This document shows, one piece after another, positions 55,731 to 64,000 of a stretch of DNA of 64,000 nucleotides. Under the pieces are notes generated by a model. It made no database searches, was not told the DNA's origin, and saw only the letters and a list, made by a program, of their open reading frames with translations. A program made the position numbers and the translations under genes. Numbering within the stretch: the first letter of the stretch is position 1; every line of letters begins with the position of its first letter. This stretch comes from Spongospora subterranea f. sp. subterranea. Taxonomy: Eukaryota; Endomyxa: Phytomyxea; Phytomyxea; Plasmodiophorida. The stretch covers positions 34,508-98,507 of the forward strand of contig JAUGWO010000247.1 in NCBI GenBank assembly GCA_049724395.1. The letters are read 5' to 3'.

Positions 55731-57766
55731 ATGATTAAATTTGGCGCCGAATTTCGCGTTAATTTCGGCTGCGAAGCCGAAACAATTGCATGGTTTGATA
55801 AATTCAAGGGCTGCAACTGGTTATCAATGAAACTTGACCCAAACAAACGAAAGTCGACCAATACTAGAACGTATTCTTTCAAGCAAGGTTTCATTTGCCA
55901 ACATGGGTATTCGTATGCTGCAGACCCAGAACTTCGCTCAAATAACCATGGACAGCAACGAAGAGTCAAATGCATTAATTGCAAGATGCACATACAGTTG
56001 GCAATACGAAAACTTACGTTAAAGACTAGGAGGACGTATCAACTTCTTGATCATTTCCCACTATTCGTGCGATTGTATTACAACCATAACCATATTCATT
56101 TTTCTGCACGATCTTTATCGCATAACAATGTATCTGAAGCCGTTGAGACAGAGATCCATCAGATGTTCAAACATGGATCAGGAGTCGCTGAAGGGTATAA
56201 ATCGTTTCGTCAAGCAATTCGTAATCAGTTCATTGAGGGCACTCTCAAATTCGGCGACCGCGGTATTGAATCAATATTAGCTGATTCTTCGGTTTGTCCT
56301 ACTGAAAGACAGGTTAAATACTTATTCGCCAAATTCAACGAGCAGGAATTCGGAGCGCAAAATGGCGATTCCATGTGGAATTTCGTTGAACAATTCACTA
56401 CGAACTACAACACTAAATACCTAAATCAAGGCGGCCGAATTGCTTTCAAGAGACCGGTCAACAATGGGGCAGATTTCGAACTTGCAATATCAACACCAGT
56501 CATGACCCGAACGCGTCAAGGTTTTCCCAAGGAGTCTGAGAATGCGTTCGTTGATTCGACTGGCAGTGTCGATAGTCACGATTTGGTAGTTTCACTTTTT
56601 GTGGCCGCTATTTGTGTTGGTGCCTTACCGATTGGTGTAACTATCGCTGGTTCAAAATCTGAGGCCACATATACATCGGTTTTCAGGCTTCTGAAACAGC
56701 TTACTGAAGACGTAGATATTACATCTGCGTTGAATCCAAACTTGGCCATGACAGAACACGACGTAGGAATTCGAAACTCTCTAAGAAATGTCTGGCCTCA
56801 CATAACCTTGCTGTTGTGCCTGTTTCATGTTTTACAAGCTGTCTGGAGGTATTTATTTTCCAAAGAAAGTGGTATAGAAAAACATATTCGTCCACAATTA
56901 TTCGCGAAATTTAAGACTTGCGTTTATGCGGATAATTCGCAGCAAATTCTTGCGAAGGCAGCATTTTTTGGCTCCCCGATGATGACAAGCCAATCTGAGA
57001 TGTATTTCTCTGATCTCTGGAAATGCTCCAGAGATTGGATACGATGCCACCGATCACTGCTTATTACTAGAGGTCACGACACCAATAACTACTGCGAGAT
57101 ATCTGTTCGGCTTTGCAAAGAAGCTGTTCTGAATCGAACGAGAGCGCGCTCATTGGGCCAGTTGCTGCGGATGCTATCTGAGGATCTTGACTCCTACTAT
57201 TCATCACGACTACAGTACTGGATTTTTCTGCTTCACGGGAGAATGTTTCCTATCTTTATTTTAAATCATTCTCTGCATATCGAAAATCTAAGGATATTCC
57301 GCAAGATTCGTTCACGAAGGTCGACCATCATCAATATCATTGCGTTTCCGAATCAGAGTCAGGCATAATCTATGAGCTAGATATGGAAGCGCAAGTCTGT
57401 TCCTGTGATCAAGGTATTGGTGGAAAAGTGTGTAAACACTTGATCGCTTGTTCTAGACATTTTGGTATTGTTTTGTTCTCTCTTCCACCTGAAGATGCCC
57501 ATTCACGACCAATGATTGCAAAAGTTGCCCTTGGATCGTCAGAACCGCTTTCTTTTTATCAGGGATTCCAATATAATACTGCCGAAACGCTCGATGAGGA
57601 TCTGTCAGTCATTGATCACCCTTCATCTAGTGCCAATGACCTCGATCAGCAAGCCGACCCTCACCCATCTGAACAAACAATTACAGAACGACCACTCGCA
57701 GAACGACTACTCGAAGCAACAGCCTTGTTAGACGAGTTTGCCTCACATTCAAAGTCAATCATTTAA
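55731..57766 (+). CDS. MULE-1 transposase with SWIM zinc finger, one frame break
   Basis: ATG 55731 opens a 545-codon frame. An N-terminal zinc-type region (CQHGYSY, then VKCINCKMHIQLAIRKL) is followed by the MULE catalytic core: FVDSTGSVDSHDLVVSLFVA (first Asp), GALPIGVTIAGSKSE, MTEHDVGIRNSL (second acidic block), then LLLCLFHVLQAVWRYLF and RGHDTNNYCEI. Near 57218 the frame slips by one base. The second frame then gives SESESGIIYELDMEAQVCSC and VCKHLIACSRH, a SWIM zinc finger (CxC...CxH), and runs to the stop at 57764-57766. Coding may begin upstream, since ELIPLSDLEQFKFPIELP at about 55630-55685 precedes a GT. MULE transposases cut and paste DNA. With a single frame break, this copy is close to intact. 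Confidence 0.82.
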
Positions 57767-58301
57767 AACGACATTTCGGAAAGTTGCTTGAAGACGTTAC
57801 GAACGTTAGTAGCGAAGGTCTAACACTGCAGCACAGAGTCAGCGTTGGAAGCAATGCTTGTTGGAAGAAATCCCATTTTGAACAGGCAAACTGCCTCAAG
57901 GGTCATTAAAGTGCAGCCTACATCCATTAGTAGAAGAAAAAAGCCAACGGAAGCAACAATGCGCAAAAGCGTGGCGGATCGATCTCATTGAGGTTAGCAG
58001 AGCCAAAGAAGAGAAAGAAAAAACCGCACAATCTCACGGTTGCCGTTGCCAACAATGCATCAAACTCAACGAAGCATTAATTAGGCTGGTAATAATACAA
58101 CCATGAACGTATTGAACCATGCTATTGTTTCGAATTCACTGCTGATATTAGATTGGAATTTGGCGCCAGATTCCATCGTGAAAATTGATCAAACCTATAT
58201 TGACTCCTCTAGGACCATTGATTACAAAAAATCGACGACAGTGATCGAGAACAGCAATGTGCTCCAGTGTTGTTGATTGTGCACTTGCAGTCAGCGAAAC
58301 G

Positions 58302-58407
58302 TCAAATATGCTGCAGTGTTGATCATTATACATTTGCAGTCATCATATATACACAAGTGTATATACAGGTTCCAGTTGCCCGAGACGTACAAGGTTTGCC
58401 CAAATGC
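58302..58407 (-). repeat. right TIR of MULE-1
   Basis: Inverse complement of 55466-55571 with a few substitutions and an extra G in the GCATTTGGG end. Confidence 0.93.
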
Positions 58408-58489
58408 GTCGAGTTAAGGTGTACGGAACCCTTCTTTTCGATTTGCATAGTTTTTTGATCCATGTCGTATCAGTATTGATAATAAAGGC

Positions 58490-61115
58490 ACACTCGAAGC
58501 CGGGTCTCAATTCGAGACTTTTGAGCAATTAGAGGCGGAAGTCCGGCGTTTTGCCCAACAACGAGGATTCGACAAATCCACCCATAAGATGGACGATGCC
58601 AGGTCGCAATTGATTTTTGCTAGATCCGCTGTCCAGAGGGGCACTTTTTATTGCACTTCTAAAATCCATGGAAAATGCAGTATTAAAGTTCCATTCACCT
58701 TCATGTTCGCCCAGCGCCATTATATCATCAAGGATACCGATGGTTTAAATTTAGATCATTATCATAGCGTCGACGTGATACCTGAAAGTTCAGACGTTCT
58801 CGTTCGTTTCGAGAGAGATCTGTACCCATCGGAAAAAGACCTCATGATTACTTGTGGGTGTCATGCAAACGCGCCATTGTTGCGCCGCATCCTTGCAACA
58901 CAATTTCGCGAGAGGCACTACGACAGCCATTTGATTCAGCGTATGATCAAGAAGAGCAAGATAGCTAATTTTGGTTCCGATCCAGACGGCATGAAAGATT
59001 TCTTCGCCTTTAAGACAGATATCTCAAATTCAGGAGGAATTTTCCAGCTGGAGTTCGAAAGAGACCTGCGCATCAACGGTGCCATTGTTCAATCTACAGC
59101 AATGGAGAAATATTGTCGGTCTTATTCGGATTTCACTCTTCTGGATGGTACCTTCAACATCAGTGTATATTCACTGATTTTGTTGGTTTTCTCAAATATT
59201 GACTGTTTGGGCAAAACGGTCATAGGTGGTATCGGGTTTGCTCCATCCGAAAATTCTAGGAGCGTGATAAAGGCCTATCAGACTTTTTATCAGTATTTCA
59301 CTGGAGCTTCGGTTTTGATGACTGATGGAGTTTCGGCTTTTGAGACAGCTGCTTGTGAACTGCGATTGCGCCATCTGCTCTGCACAAAACATTTTCAGAA
59401 ATCTATCCTCCATTGTCACCGTGGAATGAATTCCGAGTTCCGCAATACCTTCATGAGAGATTGCCACTCTCTACTTTGTACTATTTTTGATTCGGAGGTA
59501 TCCTTTTTGGATTTTTTTAACACATTCTATGCGAGGCTTGCTGGTTATGGTGATGCTCTCCGGTTTCTTGATTCCGTCCTGGTCAAGAAGGAGAAAGTTT
59601 GTGCAACCTTCACGTCCAAATGTTTCACTGCAGGACATGTGACGACACAGCGGGCCGAGTCCATCAATGCAAGGATCAAAGAGTCAGGTCTCAACAATGC
59701 TCATATAGCGAAGTTCAATTTGAACCAGCTAACCAGGCATGTCATTTCGCTGACAAAGAGGCAAGATTTGTGCTCTTTGCGCGAAATTCAATTGTTGATA
59801 CGCGAGGGTCGCAAATGGAGTCGTTACGTCGACGATCGATGGAAGGCACAAAACCTCCAGGTCAGCGAATATGAATCCGTACTTGTCGGAAACCTTTGGA
59901 GCGTTTCAAAGCGTGACAAATCGGACGTTCCGTCACCATATTAACGGGCCACGATGCGTTTCCGCTGTGTAATTGTGCCTATTTTGGCAGTTGCCAGATT
60001 CCGTGTGTTGGAATCTATGCAGTGTTCCACAAAATAGCGCTGCCTCTTTTCAACATTGCTACCTTAGCTGGACGATGGCATCTGGTTAACCACCCATTAT
60101 ACGAGCAAGCCCTGTCTTGCCTTGGGATCGTGCATTCCAACACACCTCCCGCTTCTTCAAGCAGTGGACATCAACCTACTGAGGAAGTGGTCACTCAAAG
60201 GGGTGAGTACCCTCTCAATTTGTGTCCTTATGTTTACCATTATGTAGGTGTCTCGTTGGACCTTTATCAACGAATCACTGTTCCAAGAACAAGAGACGTC
60301 CGATACAGGATCATTGACGGAAAGTGCCGGGCATTGGCGTCCATCGGTTCATCTCAGGGAGATCACGTGTCTAGGTTCACGATCGCGGCACTAGCGGATG
60401 CACAAGCGGTTGTTGATGCTGCATTGCATGGACCTAGCCCAACCGAGTCACGTGGATTGCTGCCACCACTACACCGCAACCGTTCGAGTGGCCGTCCTAT
60501 CGTTGAATCCGGCAACCTCTCTTCTTTTGAAATCGTCCGTTGCCTTCTAGGCGACCTGTACATTGCTCCGTCTGTAGCACCGCTGGGCGTTCCGATAGTC
60601 TGGGTCATCGAGCCAATAGCCGCAATTGTCCTCTTTTCCAGGGTCTGTATGACATCTTTTTTAACCCTTCTCTTGATTGCTTACGTAGCCAGTCAACATT
60701 TCTTCTTGTCTCTCATGTATTTCGTCTCGCTCTTCAGTAAACAGTGTTCCTCGTGATCCTTTCGCCTCCGTTCCTGCTGATGATCTACCCATTTGCCCAC
60801 AAATCTCTGATCCAATACTAGCAACTGCATTAGAAATGCCTGGGATTGACAATCAAGGTCTGAATATCATTTAGTTGTTGTTTTTAGTTAAAATTGAGAT
60901 TTCTTTTCTTACCGTAAATAGGGTGTCAGGCAGAGGTTGTCGACGAAGAAAGCAACCCCACCATTTCCGTATCATCTGAGGATGACAGTAGCTTCAACTC
61001 CTTGTTCGCAAATAGCGAGTCTGAGTATCCCATTGTCGCAAGAGATGGGTCGATTGATGTTGCTGTTCCTGAGCCTAACGGTCAAATCGAACCGGCGTTT
61101 GAACCCAGCCTGTAG
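58490..61115 (+). CDS. MULE/FAR1-like protein with introns (MULE-2)
   Basis: The coding frame is already open at 58490 (LEAGSQFETFEQLEAEVRRF). A FAR1-type zinc-like N-terminus (GTFYCTSKIHGKCSIKVPF) is followed by the MULE catalytic core: FTLLDGTFNISVYSLILLVF (first Asp), ASVLMTDGVSAFETAACELR (second Asp), LLCTKHFQKSI, and TTQRAESINARIKESG. A frame slip near 59930 leads to a SWIM finger (CNCAYFGSCQIPCVGIYAVF, H). A candidate 47-nt intron follows at 60203-60249. At the end a phase-closing intron (about 60860-60920, TAAATAG acceptor) joins PGIDNQ to CQAEVVDEESNPTISVSSED and a stop at 61113-61115. No TIR pair or 9-bp duplication was found. Start and middle junctions are uncertain. It may be an intron-bearing transposon or a domesticated gene. 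Confidence 0.65.
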
Positions 61116-61947
61116 ACATTGCTTTCCACTTTCTTTATACTAGATGTAAAATAATAGTTTGTTCAGTCCTGGGATTGGTCCTGGAACAAAAATATTTTAG
61201 TCCAGGCAGGGTTTTGCGGTGTCGCCGAGAGTGCGATGTATGCACAGATTCAACAGTATGATGCTGTTTTACGCATGTTAAAGCCCGAGTAAGTCATTCA
61301 TTTTATAGGTTTTCGAACCGGAGAGGTATTACATGGAAACAAACATCCCGTGTGAGCTTGACTCAGGTCATATACTCTATCTTGATACGGAGGTATTGAT
61401 TCATCCCGTTTTGTAAACTGTCGCCAAACGATGAAACATATATATTTGTAGATACGAGTTGTTGCCTCAATTTGTTCCAATAGCGTGATTTGAATTGACA
61501 AGTTCGTGTTAACACCTGGCACTGTCCAGGGAGTAACCGCAGCTGATATTTTAGGTGACAACGTCAGGCAGCACATCGAAACAATGAAGAATAACAATCC
61601 TGGTTTTGAGGATTTCTTTCGAGTAATTTGACTGTTGATAATAAAATTGCAAGCGACAATAATTTTGGTATAATCGTTCTTATTGTAGTCCTAGTAAATA
61701 TACTTTAGCCCGAAACCTGGATTATCCCTCTTTATGTCTTAATGTATTGCCACAGGGTGTATACCTGCGGCTATGCCCTCTAAACAACTTTTAAGATTGG
61801 CAGGGAAGTGGTCAGAAAGTGGTCAAGATTCGATCCTCCTGAAAAGTTTACCGTCTTCTTCGTCAATGCGCAGGGCGCCACGACTGTGAGGTTGATAGTA
61901 TATATGAACAATATCTCCTCGCAATGGCCGCATCACCCGCATCAGAG
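61116..61947. other. intergenic, nothing recognised
   Basis: Downstream of the MULE-2 stop. No frame is supported. Confidence 0.35.
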
Positions 61948-62022
61948 GTATGATATGGTATGGTATACAAAGGTTCGCGGGTTCTTATGGGTTGAGTAAG
62001 CCTGTGTACTACCAGGTTTTGT
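61948..62022 (-). mobile_element. SINE copy C, 3' end only
   Basis: On the minus strand it reads AACCTGGTAGTACACAGGCT, TACTCAACCCATAAGAACCC, then GCGAACCTTTGTATACCATA and the ATACC tail. It matches the last 75 bases of copy D. The 5' part is missing, a typical 5' truncation. Confidence 0.85.
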
Positions 62023-62153
62023 GGAAAGTTGATGTTGCTCAAACAGATGCAATAGCTGAATGAATTTATTATTGTGGCGTAATTGCTTATATAGGTAGAT
62101 AGTTTGGGAAATGGCTATTTATAGACCAATGCGTAAAGTCCGTACAGTCAGCT
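62023..62153. other. short interval between SINE C and the copia element
   Basis: Probably 3' untranslated or LTR sequence of the copia element; no LTR boundary was identified. Confidence 0.3.
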
Positions 62154-64000
62154 TTATGTCATGCTCTTGCCGTGGTTGCGCCCACAGGAGGTACGCACTT
62201 TCCTTGGAGAATGTCCGTATATTGAGGCAGGCAAGTTGTATTCAACACGCCCTCTCAACTTGCAGGCTGTGACTCCCATTGCGGTGCGGCACCATTTGAA
62301 CTTGGGGGCGTTGATTGGTTTCGTCAGCGCATCAGCAATCATGGCTTCTGTCGGGCAGTATTCAACCTTGACGGTCTCTTGTTCGACTTGATCGCGACAG
62401 AAGTGGAAACGCAGATCGATGTGTTTCGTACGTTTGTCGGTGCGTCTGTTTTCGAAATTGCTATGCAGCCTTGATTGTCTTCCATCACTTTAGTAGCCTT
62501 GCTTTGAATAAAGCCAATTTCTCCAAGAATCGATCTGATCCATATCACTTCCCGCATTGTCTGGTATGGTATGGTATACAAAGGATCGCGGGTTCTTATG
62601 GGTTGAGTAAGCCTGTGTACTACCAGGCTTTCCCTGACTTCGGCCTGGCCGCTACAAGTAGCTTGGGTATCCAATGAAGGAACCTATTAGACCAGCTGGA
62701 TTCAGCAACATAATCTGTCCTAACGACAACACCGAATGGGCCCTGCCCCCACCTGATTACATTGCCTATCCAGAGTTTCCGAGTTTACTGCAAGCAGCTC
62801 GCTCTCCCACATTCATTAGAGGCCACGTGGTCAGACCTTCGTGCTCAACATTCACTCTACTTTTCCGTATTGGATGCAACCTTGAGGAATCTCCCAAAAT
62901 TCCATCACTCACGGGGTTTCGAACTCATGACCAACACTCACCCGGACATGCCTGCCACCAACAGGGACAGACAGGAACCAGTTCCCGCATTGTCTCTGAA
63001 AGGGCGATGTATTCTGCCTCGGTTGAGGAGCATGCAACAATCTTTTGTAGGGAGCTTTTCCAGACCACCGTGCATCCTGACATCATGAGGGTGTATCCAG
63101 TAGTGGATTTCCTTGAATCTTTGTCTCCGGCCCAGTCGCTGTCCGAGTAGGCGGTCAGATGTGGCGGCTGATGGACTTTGAAGAATAGTCCAAAGTTGCT
63201 GCTTCCCTTAAGATACTTAAGAACACGCTTCGCAGATGTCCAATGTTGGCGACCTGGGTTGTCAAGGAACCGACAGAGTGAGGACACTGCATGTGAGATA
63301 TCCGGTCTGGTGCACGTTGCGATCCAGTTAAGAGCTCCAACTAGTTCACGATAGGGGGTTTCTTGCATTTCTTGCTTCTCTTCGGCGGTTGTTGCACACA
63401 TGTTCTTCTCCAGGTAGAGTCCTGATTGTTCGGGCGTGTCTGCGTGCTTGCAGTCCATCATGTTGAACTTTGATAATTGCTCCAAGATGTTGGCCTCTTG
63501 GTCAAGTAAGATACCGTCATTACTACGTGTGATCCTCATCCCTAGTAAGCGCTTCAGGTTACCTAGATCCGTCATTGGAAAACGTGTGGAGAGCTGAGAA
63601 ACGATGTTCTCTATCAGTGACGGACAGTTATGAGCCACTAGTAGGTCGTCTGTGGAGAGTGACATGATAACAATGTCGTTTTTCGATCTCTTGACGCACA
63701 CGCAGGCATCCGAGCTCAGACGTTTGCAGTGAAGTGTTTCAGTGATGAAGCGGTTGATTGTATCGTTCCAAACTAGTCCGGCCTGCTTGAGTCCGTAAAG
63801 GCTTTTCTTGAGACGGCACACTAATTTGGGATCCTCAGAGGAAAACCTTCCGGTTGGACCATATAGATCTCTTCTGGAAGTTCTGCTTGTAGAAAAGCCC
63901 CAATCACGTCGAGCTGTCTCAGTGTCAAGTTCAGGGATGCGGCAAGCGCGAATATAATTCGAACTGATGCGAGGTGTGCGACGGGAGAGAAGGTCTCGTT
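62154..64000 (-). mobile_element. Ty1/copia retrotransposon 2, 3' half, runs off right edge
   Basis: Minus strand, 5' part beyond 64000. The RT C-terminal half reads CRLKKSLYGLKQAGLVWND, then STDDLLVAHNCPSLIENIVS and TDLGNLKRLLGMRI. RNase H reads TRPDISHAVSSLCRFL, AYSDSDWAGDKDSRKSTTGY and CSSTEAEYIALSETMRE. A 419-bp SINE interrupts here. After it the frame resumes VIWIRSILGEIGFIQSKATK, then EDNQGCIAIS and ADALTKPINAPKFKW. YVDD is changed to STDD in the active site and a frame slip lies after DNQGCIAIS. Apart from these the sequence is well preserved, so the element is younger than copia 1. Confidence 0.93.
62563..62981 (-). mobile_element. tRNA-derived SINE copy D, full length, 14-bp TSD
   Basis: A 419-bp insertion inside copia RNase H, flanked on the plus strand by TTCCCGCATTGTCT at 62549-62562 and again at 62982-62995 (perfect 14-bp duplication). 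On the minus strand it starts CTGGTTCCTGTCTGTCCCTG. A possible A box (TGGCAGGCATGTCCGG) and a B-box-like AGTTCGAAACC (plus-strand 62914-62924) follow within the first 75 bases, as in SINEs with tRNA heads. A unique body of about 300 bp follows. It ends with TTTGTATACCATACCATACC, a pentamer ATACC tail instead of poly(A). Confidence 0.9.

Larger units (their letters stand above)
55466..58407 (+). mobile_element. Mutator-like element (MULE-1) with TIRs and 9-bp TSD
   Basis: A 2942-bp element flanked on both sides by GTCGAGTTA (55457-55465 and 58408-58416), a perfect 9-bp duplication diagnostic of Mutator. Its ends are inverted repeats of about 106 bp (55466-55571 and 58302-58407). Each opens GCATTTGG, runs through CTTGTACGTCTCGGGCAACT and TATATACACTTGTGTATATA, and ends AACACTGCAGCATATTTG. 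It carries one transposase gene. The TIRs differ at only a few positions, so insertion is fairly recent. Confidence 0.95.

Noticed and set aside
62339-62674. single copia RNase H ORF reading into MDTQATCSGQ
   Set aside because: The N-terminal part of that frame is SINE sequence; the true RNase H frame is split by the insertion.

Overview
The window is nuclear DNA of a flagellated, intron-containing eukaryotic microbe. The evidence is spliceosomal introns with GT-AG ends (most 48-60 nt, two of 30-31 nt, a few 90-204 nt), core eukaryotic genes (SF3A1, NOP56, ribosomal protein eL42), two cilium/flagellum genes (LRRC49-like, AK8-like), a TALE homeobox gene, and many eukaryotic transposons. I cannot name the lineage. 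Nothing looks bacterial or organellar, and the genes are short and closely packed like those of a compact-genome protist.

Left third (about 0.8-28 kb) is mostly host genes. In order: a four-exon TPR protein, a TMEM201/Ima1-type nuclear envelope protein, an unresolved small gene, LRRC49 (tubulin polyglutamylase complex), a degenerate Ras-like fold, a TBC1D19-like RabGAP, SF3A1, an MGAT5-like (GT18) glycosyltransferase convergent with a Cys-form SELENOK, NOP56 with two frame breaks at G-runs, AK8, a SANT/trihelix protein, a MULE remnant, an unassigned helical gene and a small secreted protein.

Middle (28-38 kb) is a transposon block. A decayed Ty1/copia element that has lost part of its reverse transcriptase is followed by a 6.1-kb structure bounded by one pair of mariner inverted repeats. 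That structure holds two mariner transposase pseudogenes head to tail, each preceded by its own unrelated minisatellite (77-bp and 53-bp units).

Right third (38-64 kb) mixes host genes (a coiled-coil protein, a four-exon TALE homeodomain protein, eL42, a coiled-coil/GRAM-like/TLDc protein) with nested mobile DNA. The mobile DNA comprises a tRNA-derived SINE family in four copies (two with clear 14-15-bp target duplications, inside a Ty3/gypsy and a copia element), a Mutator-like element with 106-bp terminal inverted repeats and a perfect 9-bp target duplication, a second intron-containing MULE/FAR1-like gene that may be host-domesticated, and the 3' half of another copia element running off the right edge.

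The LRRC49-like and AK8-like genes both point to an axoneme, and NOP56, SF3A1 and eL42 are housekeeping genes. I see no operon-like functional cluster. The most unusual structures are the composite mariner with twin minisatellites, the SINE family and the two MULEs.
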